Assembly (NCBI RefSeq): GCF_041154485.1
Contig: NZ_AP028669.1
Span: 1,612,001 to 1,676,000 of the forward strand
From: Variovorax sp. V93
GTDB taxonomy: Bacteria > Pseudomonadota > Gammaproteobacteria > Burkholderiales > Burkholderiaceae_C
DNA: 64,000 bases
Direction: 5' to 3'
Below are positions 56,987 through 64,000 of the stretch, piece after piece (positions within the stretch are counted from its first letter, which is position 1; each line of letters opens with the position of its first letter). The notes under the pieces were generated by a model. That model saw only the letters and a program-made list of their open reading frames with translations. It was not told the origin of the DNA and did not search any database. The translations under genes were made by a program, and so were the position numbers.

Positions 56987-58155
56987 CGAAGCAGCGGCTC
57001 TCCTACGAAGGCGTTGCGGTGGCCGTGCCGGTCACGATGCCTTATGTGCGCTACTCCACGCGCACCGCGCACTGGTTCATCGGGCAGGCCATCGAGGCGC
57101 TGGTCGAAGCCAGCGGCGTGGCCAAGGAGCAGATCGATGGCCTCTGCCTGAGCAGCTTCTCGCTTGCGCCCGACACCGCCGTGGGCGTCACGCAGCACCT
57201 GGGCCTGTCGCCGCGCTGGCTCGACCACGTGCCCACGGGCGGCGCCTCGGGCGTGATGTGCCTGCGCCGCGCGGCGCGCGCCGTGCAGGCGGGCGATGCC
57301 GACATCGTGGCCTGCGTGGGCGCCGACACCAACCACGTCGACTCCTTCCGCCAGACGCTCGGCAGCTTCAGCAACTTCGCGCGCGATGCGAGCTATCCCT
57401 ACGGCTCGGGCGGGCCGAACTCGATCTTTGCCTTCATCACCGCCAACTACATGCGCACCTACGGCGCGAAACGCGAGGACTTCGGCCGTATCTGCGTCGA
57501 CCAGCGCACCAATGCGCTCGGCAACCCGAACGCGATGTTCAAGAAGCCGCTCACGCTCGACGAGTACATGGCCGCTCGGCCGATCTCCGACCCGATCCAT
57601 CTTTTCGACTGCGTGATGCCCTGCGCGGGTGCCGATGCCTTCCTCGTGATGAGCGAGGAGCGCGCGCGAGACCTCGGTCTTGCGCACGTGGTGATCCGCG
57701 GCGCCATCGAGCGCCACAACGCCTATGCCGAAGACCCGGTGATGGTGCAGGGCGGCTGGCGCATGGACCGCGACGACCTCTACGCGCAGGCCGGCATCCA
57801 GCCCGCGGAACTCGACTTCGTGCAGACCTACGACGACTATCCCGTCATCGTGATGATGCAGTTCGAGGATCTGGGCTTCTGCGAGAAGGGCGAGGGCCCG
57901 GCCTTCGTGCAGTCGCACACGATGACCTTCGACGGCAGCTTTCCGAACAACACGAGCGGGGGGCAGCTCTCGTCCGGGCAGGCCGGTGCAGCGGGCGGCT
58001 TCCTCGGCATGGTCGAGGCGATCCGGCAGCTCACGGACCAAGCCGGACAACGCGCTGTGCCGAACGCCCGGCTGGGCCTCGTCGCCGGCTTCGGCATGGT
58101 CACTTACGACCGCTGCCTGTGCACAGGCGCCGTCATTCTCGGGAGATCGGCATGA
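56983..58155 (+). CDS. thiolase-superfamily protein without thiolase Cys/His (Ltp2-like, retro-aldolase candidate)
   Basis: A 390-residue thiolase-fold protein of the SCP-x/lipid-transfer group. At the position of the thiolase nucleophile it reads PTGGASG (G86-G90), so the Cys is replaced by Gly; near the C-terminus GHP is GQA with Q333 in place of His. Catalytic thiolysis is therefore unlikely. The same pattern occurs in Ltp2-type proteins that, with a DUF35 partner, split beta-hydroxyacyl-CoAs by retro-aldol reaction. A DUF35 protein is encoded next, overlapping by ATGA. I infer cleavage of a tertiary beta-hydroxyacyl-CoA to isatin and acetyl-CoA. Confidence 0.85.
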   Translation: MTKQRLSYEGVAVAVPVTMPYVRYSTRTAHWFIGQAIEALVEASGVAKEQIDGLCLSSFSLAPDTAVGVTQHLGLSPRWLDHVPTGGASGVMCLRRAARAVQAGDADIVACVGADTNHVDSFRQTLGSFSNFARDASYPYGSGGPNSIFAFITANYMRTYGAKREDFGRICVDQRTNALGNPNAMFKKPLTLDEYMAARPISDPIHLFDCVMPCAGADAFLVMSEERARDLGLAHVVIRGAIERHNAYAEDPVMVQGGWRMDRDDLYAQAGIQPAELDFVQTYDDYPVIVMMQFEDLGFCEKGEGPAFVQSHTMTFDGSFPNNTSGGQLSSGQAGAAGGFLGMVEAIRQLTDQAGQRAVPNARLGLVAGFGMVTYDRCLCTGAVILGRSA

Positions 58156-59405
58156 CGATGCCCCTGATGCGCCCCCCGCGCAAGAACCCGGTGCTGCGCA
58201 CCCGGCAGATGAACCTGCCGCCCGGCGCGCGCGGCCGCGTGGCGCTCGGCCTCACGGCGGCCGCCGCCGAAGGTCGCTTCGAGCTGCAGGCCTGCGACCG
58301 ATGCGGCACGGTGCAGTACCCGCCGCGCGAGGTCTGCCATAAGTGCCTCTCGGCCTCCTTGCGCTGGCGCGCACAGAGCGGCGAGGGCGAACTGCTCGGC
58401 AGCACCACGCTGCACCACAGCAACGACCTGTTCTTCCGCGAGCGGCTGCCCTGGCGGCTGGGCCTGGTGCACCTGGATGCCGGACCGACGCTCATGGTCC
58501 ACCTGCATGGCGAGGTCGGCGATGCGCCTGAGCGCGTGCGTGTCGGCGCCCGGCTCGATCGAGCTGGGCAGGCCGTTCTCATTGGTTTTCCGATTGAAGG
58601 GAGTCCCCACATGGCCGACGACAAGATGCTGCGCGAGATGACCAGCGACCCGAAGTTCCGCAAGGTGCTGGTGACCGACGGGAAGACCGAGACCGGCCAG
58701 GCCATCGTGCGTGCGCTGGTCAAGGCCGGCGCAGACATCGTCTGGGTCGGCCATGCCGAGCCGTGGAAGAAGATGGGCGATGGGCTTGACGACATCTCGG
58801 CGCTGCCGCAAGTCACGCTGGTGCCGCTGGACCTGACCAACGGCCGGCAGGTGACCGAGCTCGCGGGCTCCATCGGCGGCAAGGTCGACATCGTGATCAA
58901 CAACGCGGAGGTGCACCGCACTTTCGGCATCGGCGCGCGCCGCGGCACCGACGTGGCCAAGGCCGAGATGGACATCAACTACTTCGGTCTGCTGCGCCTC
59001 GCGCAGGAGTTCGGCCCCGCGCTCAAGGGCCGCTCGGCCGACGGCACGACGGGTGCCACGGCCTGGGTCAACCTGCTGTCGATCTACGCGCTCAGCAACT
59101 TCCCGCCGCACGGCACCTTCAGCGCTTCGAAAGCGGCGGCGCACTCGCTCGCGCAGTGCCTGCGCGCCGAGATGCGGCCGGCCGGCATCCGCGTGATCAA
59201 TGTGTTCCCGGGCCCCATCGACGACGAATGGAACCAGCACACGCCGCCGCCCAAGCTGGCACCCACCGCGCTGGCCAATGCCATCGTCAAGGCGCTGCGC
59301 GACGGCGTCGAGGACGTCTATCCCGGCGACGTGGCGCAGGAGTGGCTGGAGCGCTGGCGAGACAACCCGAAGGTGCTCGAACGCGAACTCGCGGCGGGCG
59401 GCTGA
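58152..59405 (+). CDS. DUF35 OB-fold/zinc-ribbon domain fused to a degenerate SDR domain
   Basis: A 417-residue fusion. Residues 1-150 are a DUF35 protein with a zinc ribbon (C48, C51, C62, C65) and an OB fold; from about 154 on it is a short-chain dehydrogenase fold. The SDR part lacks the usual glycine motif (TDGKTETG), has NNAE instead of NNAG and F323 where the catalytic Tyr should be, with K327 kept. A strong ribosome site (GAAGGGAG, 58596) seven bases before an in-frame ATG at 58611 could let the SDR part be made alone. Partner of the thiolase-like protein upstream by analogy with Ltp2-ChsH2. Confidence 0.84.
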   Translation: MTMPLMRPPRKNPVLRTRQMNLPPGARGRVALGLTAAAAEGRFELQACDRCGTVQYPPREVCHKCLSASLRWRAQSGEGELLGSTTLHHSNDLFFRERLPWRLGLVHLDAGPTLMVHLHGEVGDAPERVRVGARLDRAGQAVLIGFPIEGSPHMADDKMLREMTSDPKFRKVLVTDGKTETGQAIVRALVKAGADIVWVGHAEPWKKMGDGLDDISALPQVTLVPLDLTNGRQVTELAGSIGGKVDIVINNAEVHRTFGIGARRGTDVAKAEMDINYFGLLRLAQEFGPALKGRSADGTTGATAWVNLLSIYALSNFPPHGTFSASKAAAHSLAQCLRAEMRPAGIRVINVFPGPIDDEWNQHTPPPKLAPTALANAIVKALRDGVEDVYPGDVAQEWLERWRDNPKVLERELAAGG

Positions 59406-59421
59406 GACAGGAGCCAAACGA

Positions 59422-60234
59422 ATGACCACGACAACCGAACTGATGTCCGCCGCAGAAATCCTCGGCGGCCTCGTGACCGCGATGGCCAGCGGCCGCATCC
59501 GCGTGATCGACCTCACGCAGACGCTCACGCCCGAGTTCCCGCAGATCGCGCTGCCGCCCGAGATGGGCCAGTGCTGGCCCTTCCGCATCGAGGAAGTGTC
59601 GAAGTACGACGAGCGCGGCCCGGGCTGGTACTGGAACAATTTTTCCTGCGGCGAGCACACCGGAACGCACTTCGACGCGCCCATCCACTGGATCTCGGGC
59701 CGCGACCTGCCGAACAACTCGGTCGACACCATTCCCGTGCAGCACTTCGTGGCGCCGGCCTGCGTGATCGACTGCTCGGCCGACGTGCAGGCGAACGACG
59801 ACTACCTGCTGAGCGTGGCCGACATCGAGCGCTACGAAGCGGCACACGGCCGCATCCCGAAGGGCGCATGGGTGCTGATGCGCACCGACTGGTCCAAGCG
59901 CAGCGACCCCGAGGCCTACCAGAACTTCGACGAGACCGGACAGCACACGCCCGGCCCGAGCACCGAGGCCGTGCGCTTCCTGGTCGAGCAGCGTGACGTG
60001 CTGGGCTTCGGCTCCGAGGCCATCGGCACCGATGCGGGGCAGGGCTATCACCTGCGGCCGCCATACCCGTGCCACTACTACATGCACGGCGCGGGGCGCT
60101 ACGGGCTGCAATGCCTGAGCAACCTCGACCTGCTGCCACCCTCGGGCGCGGTGCTGATCTGCCCGCCGCTCAAGATCGAGAAGGGCAGCGGCAGTCCGCT
60201 GCGGGTGCTCGCGCTGGTGGGAGCTTCAACATGA
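59422..60234 (+). CDS. cyclase-family metal-dependent hydrolase, isatin hydrolase candidate
   Basis: A 270-residue member of the cyclase/KynB superfamily with an intact metal site HTGTHFDAPIH at 79-89. Characterised relatives of this size include isatin hydrolase, a Mn-dependent enzyme that opens isatin to isatinate, besides KynB and polyketide cyclases. IAA breakdown through isatin is known from Bradyrhizobium, and the surrounding operon fits, so I favour isatin hydrolase. Substrate assignment is inference from context. The ATG at 59422 has CAGGAG upstream; the stop overlaps the SDR start (ATGA). Confidence 0.82.
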   Translation: MTTTTELMSAAEILGGLVTAMASGRIRVIDLTQTLTPEFPQIALPPEMGQCWPFRIEEVSKYDERGPGWYWNNFSCGEHTGTHFDAPIHWISGRDLPNNSVDTIPVQHFVAPACVIDCSADVQANDDYLLSVADIERYEAAHGRIPKGAWVLMRTDWSKRSDPEAYQNFDETGQHTPGPSTEAVRFLVEQRDVLGFGSEAIGTDAGQGYHLRPPYPCHYYMHGAGRYGLQCLSNLDLLPPSGAVLICPPLKIEKGSGSPLRVLALVGAST

Positions 60235-60962
60235 GCACGGCGCCCAAGGTCGCGGCCGTCACCGGCGGCAGCGCCGGCATCGGCAAGGCAATCTGCGAAG
60301 ACCTGCTCGCGCAGGGCTACGAGGTGGTGTCGCTCGCGCGCCGCAAGGCCGGGATCGACCATCCGAGACTGCACAGCATCGAGGTCGACCTGAGCGACCG
60401 TGCCGCCACGGGCGAGGCGGTGCGCGAACTGGTCGAGCGCTTTTCGCCGACCACCATCGTGCACAACGCTGGCGTGATCCGCGCGGCGTTGCTGCCCGAA
60501 GTGAAGCTCGGCGATCTCGATGCGCTGGTCGACCTGCACCTGGGCTGTGCCATCCAGCTGGTGCAGGGCGCATTGCCCGCGATGCGCGCACAGCGCTTCG
60601 GCCGCGTGGTGCTGCTGTCGTCGCGCGCCGCGCTCGGCCTGGCCACGCGCACCAGCTATTCGGCCACCAAGGCCGGCATGCTGGGCATGGCGCGCACCTG
60701 GGCGCTCGAGCTGGCCGCGGACGGCATCACCGTGAACGTGGTGGCACCGGGTCCGATCCGCACTGACATGTTCTACGACGTGGTCGAGGCCGGCAGCGAG
60801 AAGGAACGCGCGCTCGCCGCCTCCGTGCCTGTCAAGCGGCTCGGCGAAGCGGCCGACGTGGCACGCGCCGTGCGTTTCTTTGCCGACCCCGACAGCAGCT
60901 TCATCACCGGGCAGGTGCTCTACGTCTGCGGCGGCACCAGCGTCGGCAGCCTCGCCCTCTAG
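60231..60962 (+). CDS. SDR family oxidoreductase
   Basis: A 243-residue classical short-chain dehydrogenase with an intact active site: TGGSAGIG at 11-18, HNAG, Ser in LLSSRAA, Y143 and K147 in YSATK, and the PGPIRTDMF loop. Such enzymes reduce or oxidise an alcohol/ketone with NAD(P). In this operon it may act on a hydroxy- or oxo-indole intermediate such as dioxindole/isatin, or remove a side product. It overlaps the cyclase-family gene (ATGA) and is followed after 53 bases by the binding-protein genes. Confidence 0.88.
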   Translation: MSTAPKVAAVTGGSAGIGKAICEDLLAQGYEVVSLARRKAGIDHPRLHSIEVDLSDRAATGEAVRELVERFSPTTIVHNAGVIRAALLPEVKLGDLDALVDLHLGCAIQLVQGALPAMRAQRFGRVVLLSSRAALGLATRTSYSATKAGMLGMARTWALELAADGITVNVVAPGPIRTDMFYDVVEAGSEKERALAASVPVKRLGEAADVARAVRFFADPDSSFITGQVLYVCGGTSVGSLAL

Positions 60963-61015
60963 TTTTTTCCGCGTTCATCCGTTCCGTTCAAAAACATCAC
61001 CTCTGGAGCATCGCC

Positions 61016-62182
61016 ATGAAAGTCCTGAACCGATTCCGTGCCGTCGCGGGCATTGCCGCGGCCTTCGGCGCCCTGAGCGCCGCGGGCGCGTGGGCGGCCG
61101 ATCTCAAGGTCGGCTTCATCACGTCGCTGTCGGGACCGGTGTCGTCGCTCGGCATTCCCTACGAGAAGGGCATGAAGGCCGCGATCGCCTACCAAGCCGA
61201 CATCGGCGGTCGCAAGATCCAGCTGGTGCAGCTCGACGACGCCTCCGATCCGTCCACGGCCGCGCGCAACGCACGCAAGATGATCGACGAGGACAAGGTC
61301 GACGTGATCATCGGCACGGCCGGTTCGCCCGGCGCGCTGGCCATTGCCGGCGTGGCGCGCGAAACGAAGACGCCGCTGATCTCCATCGCCAACGCCAACC
61401 TGCCGGGCGAAGAGGGCGCATGGATGGTCACGCTGCCGCAGCCTGCGCCGCTGATGGTGAGCGCGGTGGTCGAACGCATGAAGAAGTCGGGCGTGAAGAC
61501 GGTCGGCTACATCGGCTTTTCCGACGCCTGGGGCGACCTGGTGTACGGCGCGCTGCAAAAGAGCGCGGAGCCTGCAGGCATCAAGATCGTCTCGAACGAG
61601 CGCTATGCGCGCGCCGATTCATCGGTGACCGGCCAGGTACTCAAGATCGTGGCCCTGCGGCCCGATGCGGTGATCACCGGCACCTCGGGCACGCCCGGTG
61701 CGCTGCCCTACCTGGCGCTTGCGGAGCGCGGCTACAAGGGCCAGATCTACGGCATGCATGCGCTGATCAACCCGGACTTCGTGCGCGTGGGCGGTGCCTC
61801 GGTCGAAGGGCTGCTCGCGCCCACCGGCCCGGTGATCGTGGCCGAGCAGTTGCCGAGCGAGAACCCGATCCGCAAGGTGTCGATGGATTTCCGCGCGGCC
61901 TACCAGAAGGCCAACGGCGCGCCGCCGACCGATGCCTTCTCGGCCTACACCTTCGATGCCTGGCTGCTGTACCTCGACGCGGCCCAGCGCGCGCTCGCCA
62001 CCAAGGCCGAGCCCGGCACGCCGCAGTTCCGCCTTGCGCTGCGCGACGCCATCGTGAGTACCAAGGAGCTGGTGGGCACGCACTCGGTCTACAACTTCAA
62101 GCCGACGGACCGCTATGGATCGGACGAACGGTCGCGCGTTGTCGTGAAGCTGGAAAAAGGCCAGTGGAAGCTGGTTCCCTGA
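61016..62182 (+). CDS. ABC transporter substrate-binding protein (type I fold), first copy
   Basis: A 388-residue periplasmic binding protein of the branched-chain amino acid/aromatic acid class. Signal peptide with cleavage after AWA at about residue 27, then DLKVGFITSLSGPVSSLG, the first strand of the fold. It is a close paralogue of the next gene, 25 bases downstream. In an aromatic catabolic operon it probably binds the substrate (auxin or related aromatic acid) or an intermediate. No permease or ATPase gene lies before the window edge, so the rest of the transporter is not visible here. Confidence 0.88.
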   Translation: MKVLNRFRAVAGIAAAFGALSAAGAWAADLKVGFITSLSGPVSSLGIPYEKGMKAAIAYQADIGGRKIQLVQLDDASDPSTAARNARKMIDEDKVDVIIGTAGSPGALAIAGVARETKTPLISIANANLPGEEGAWMVTLPQPAPLMVSAVVERMKKSGVKTVGYIGFSDAWGDLVYGALQKSAEPAGIKIVSNERYARADSSVTGQVLKIVALRPDAVITGTSGTPGALPYLALAERGYKGQIYGMHALINPDFVRVGGASVEGLLAPTGPVIVAEQLPSENPIRKVSMDFRAAYQKANGAPPTDAFSAYTFDAWLLYLDAAQRALATKAEPGTPQFRLALRDAIVSTKELVGTHSVYNFKPTDRYGSDERSRVVVKLEKGQWKLVP

Positions 62183-62207
62183 AACAACATACGCTGGAGC
62201 AACCTCA

Positions 62208-63353
62208 ATGAAAAAGAACCTGGCCCGGATCCTCGGCCTCACCGCCGTGGCACTGGCGGCCGCACAAGCCATGGCGGCCGACCTCAAGATCGGCTTCATC
62301 AGCTCGCTCTCGGGCCCGGTCGCTGCCTTGGGCGTGCCGTACGAGAAGGGCATTCGCGCCGCCATTGCCGAACACCCGGAAATCGGCGGCCGCAAGGTCC
62401 AGCTGATCGTGCTCGACGATGCCTCCGACCCCACCACCGCCGGGCGCAACGCGCGCAAGCTGGTGGTGGAAGACAAGGTCGACGTGCTGATCGGCACCTC
62501 GGGCGTGCCGGGCGCGATGGCCATCGCATCGGTGGCGCGCGAACTCAACACCCCGCTGATCTCGCCCACGCCCGTCACCATCCCCGGCCCCGAAGGCGCA
62601 TGGACCGTGACCGTGTCGCAGCCGTTCCAGCTCATGGTCGCAGGCGTGGTCGAACGCATGCAGAAGTCCGGCGTGAAGACCGTGGCCTTCATCGGCTTTT
62701 CCGATGCGCTGGGCGACCTGGCCTACGACTCGCTCGTGAAGAGCGCCGACAAGGCCGGCATCAAGGTGGTCGCGAACGAGCGCTATGCGCGCAGCGATTC
62801 CTCGGTGGCCGGGCAGGTGCTCAAGATCGTCGCGCAGCGGCCCGATGCCGTGTTTGCCGGCAACTCGGGCACGCCCGGCGCGCTGCCCTACCTCGCGCTC
62901 GCCGAGCGCGGCTACAAGGGAAAGATCTACGGCACGCACGGCCTCATCAACGCCGACTTCGTGCGCGTGGGTGGTGCCGCCATCGAAGGCCTGCAGGTGC
63001 CCAGCGGCCCCGTGCTGGTGGCCGACCAGCTGCCCGACAGCAACCCGATCAAGAAGGTGTCGATGGGCTTTCGCAACGCCTACCAGAAGGTGAACGGCGC
63101 GGTGCCGACCGATGCCTTCTCGTCCTACACCTACGACGCCTACCTGCTGCTGGCCGATGCGGCCTCGCGCACCAAGGGCGAGCCCGGCACGCCGCAGTAC
63201 CGCAGCGCGCTGCGCGACGCCATCGCCAGCACCAAGGAATTGGTGGGCACGCACGGCATCTACACCTTCAAGCCCGACGACCGCTACGGTTCCGACCAGC
63301 GCGGCGTGGTGATCGTGCAGATGAACAAGGGCCAGTGGAAGCTCGTTCCCTGA
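62208..63353 (+). CDS. ABC transporter substrate-binding protein (type I fold), second copy
   Basis: A 381-residue paralogue of the preceding gene with its own signal peptide (cleavage after AMA at about residue 23). Long blocks are the same in both (SGTPGALPYLALAERGYKG, DASDP, TKELVGTH, KGQWKLVP). They arose by tandem duplication; even the ribosome site context CTGGAGCA is shared. Differences cluster in the pocket region (for example ISIANANLPG versus ISPTPVTIPG at the hinge), so the two may bind different ligands. The second Rieske gene follows 18 bases later. Confidence 0.88.
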   Translation: MKKNLARILGLTAVALAAAQAMAADLKIGFISSLSGPVAALGVPYEKGIRAAIAEHPEIGGRKVQLIVLDDASDPTTAGRNARKLVVEDKVDVLIGTSGVPGAMAIASVARELNTPLISPTPVTIPGPEGAWTVTVSQPFQLMVAGVVERMQKSGVKTVAFIGFSDALGDLAYDSLVKSADKAGIKVVANERYARSDSSVAGQVLKIVAQRPDAVFAGNSGTPGALPYLALAERGYKGKIYGTHGLINADFVRVGGAAIEGLQVPSGPVLVADQLPDSNPIKKVSMGFRNAYQKVNGAVPTDAFSSYTYDAYLLLADAASRTKGEPGTPQYRSALRDAIASTKELVGTHGIYTFKPDDRYGSDQRGVVIVQMNKGQWKLVP

Positions 63354-63371
63354 GAAGCTGAGCGCCCGCCG

Positions 63372-64000
63372 ATGACCAGCTACCGCCATCATCCAGACCG
63401 CATCGCCGCGCTCGTGCAGGATGACCGCGTGCACCGCGACCTGTACCTGAGCGAGGAGATCTTCGCGCTCGAGCAGGAACGCCTGTTCGCGAACACCTGG
63501 GTCTATCTCGGCCACGCGAGCCAGGTGCCGGAGCCGGGAGACTTCGTGGCGCAGGACATTGCGGGCCGGCCGCTGCTCATGGTGCGCCAGCCCGACGGCG
63601 CGGTGCACGTCATGTACAACCGCTGCGCCCACAAGGGCACGCAGCTGGTGACCGACGAATGCGGCAACACCGGCCGCTTCTTCCGCTGCCCTTACCACGC
63701 CTGGACCTACAAGCTCGACGGCGCACCGCTCGGTGTGCCGCTGAAGAACGGCTACGAAGGCACGCAGCTCAAGGCCTGCGAGTCGGGTCGTGGGCTTTCG
63801 GTGGTGAAACACGTGAAGGTCTACCGCGACTTTGTGTTCGTGCGGCTCGCGGACACCGGCCCCTCGTTCGAGGACTACTTCGGCGAGGTGCTCGGCGCCA
63901 TCGACAACATGGTCGACCGCTCGCCCGAGGGCCGGCTCACGGTCGGCGGCGGCGTGCTGCGCAACATCGTCCACTGCAACTGGAAGATGTACCTCGAGAA
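63372..64000 (+). CDS. second Rieske dioxygenase alpha subunit (3' end outside window)
   Basis: The reading frame opens at ATG 63372 and runs to the window edge, 209 complete codons without a stop. The Rieske ligands C85, H87, C106 and H109 are present, and the last residues (HCNWKMYLE) precede the mononuclear iron site, which lies outside. Aligned with the first alpha subunit at 53549 there are no gaps, and 41 of the first 60 residues are identical by eye. It is thus a duplicate oxygenase subunit in the same operon, perhaps for a second oxygenation step or another substrate. Its beta subunit is not in view. Confidence 0.9.
   Translation, partial: MTSYRHHPDRIAALVQDDRVHRDLYLSEEIFALEQERLFANTWVYLGHASQVPEPGDFVAQDIAGRPLLMVRQPDGAVHVMYNRCAHKGTQLVTDECGNTGRFFRCPYHAWTYKLDGAPLGVPLKNGYEGTQLKACESGRGLSVVKHVKVYRDFVFVRLADTGPSFEDYFGEVLGAIDNMVDRSPEGRLTVGGGVLRNIVHCNWKMYLE

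Overview
The window is 64 kb of high-GC chromosome from a betaproteobacterium, most likely a Variovorax or close Comamonadaceae relative. The evidence is protein-level resemblance (DUF3579 protein, kynBUA order, CobD/HisC pair, separate IorA/IorB-type subunits beside a MarR-controlled Rieske dioxygenase cluster) plus GC-rich codon use. No rRNA, tRNA, CRISPR array, insertion sequence or phage gene was seen. Genes are tightly packed, many pairs share ATGA stop/start overlaps, and no gene-free gap exceeds 300 bases.

Layout. 1-1.8 kb: tail of an unidentified gene, an XRE/MmyB-type regulator and a small membrane protein. 2-5.3 kb: aconitase A and a YfcE-like phosphoesterase. 5.5-8 kb: ferrous iron uptake (feoA, feoB, Cys-rich membrane protein). 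8-10.5 kb: a flavin monooxygenase and an ankyrin protein. 10.6-13.4 kb: kynB-kynU-kynA, tryptophan to anthranilate. 13.8-15.9 kb: argD-argF. 16-19.9 kb: housekeeping (rpsT, murJ, SirB1-like, VOC protein). 20-23.2 kb: an ECF42-type sigma factor with two YciI/DGPF proteins. 23.3-26.6 kb: DJ-1/GlxA/isochorismatase-fold operon and an AI-2E-family permease. 26.6-30.7 kb: purM, hda, pcnB, folK. 30.9-32.5 kb: PhoU-like DUF47 protein and Pit phosphate transporter behind a possible Pho box. 33.7-35.8 kb: rpsP-rimM-trmD-rplS. 36-44.2 kb: Nudix, CobD-like, hisC, rsgA, pterin dehydratase, M48 protease, orn and a DEAD-box helicase.

The catabolic part runs from 44.4 kb to the window edge. A four-gene operon of unknown substrate (44.4-48.2 kb) is followed by a divergent marR gene and a long plus-strand operon: IorA/IorB-like oxidoreductase, PDR-type reductase, Rieske dioxygenase alpha and beta, CoA ligase, thiolase-like protein, DUF35-SDR fusion, cyclase-family hydrolase, SDR, two ABC binding proteins and a second Rieske alpha subunit cut by the window edge. 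This content fits the Variovorax indole-3-acetic acid degradation (iad) locus. From the parts I infer this route: IAA to dioxindole-3-acetate (dioxygenase), CoA activation, retro-aldol release of acetyl-CoA giving isatin (thiolase-like plus DUF35), hydrolysis to isatinate (cyclase family), then oxidative decarboxylation to an anthranilate derivative (IorAB-like). The kyn operon in the same window also ends at anthranilate.

The most interesting points are an almost identical 17-bp element in front of the unknown four-gene operon and in the marR/iad intergenic region; a thiolase-like protein and an SDR domain that both lack catalytic residues; an alpha/beta-fold protein lacking its nucleophile and catalytic His; and an ECF42-type promoter in front of the DGPF genes.
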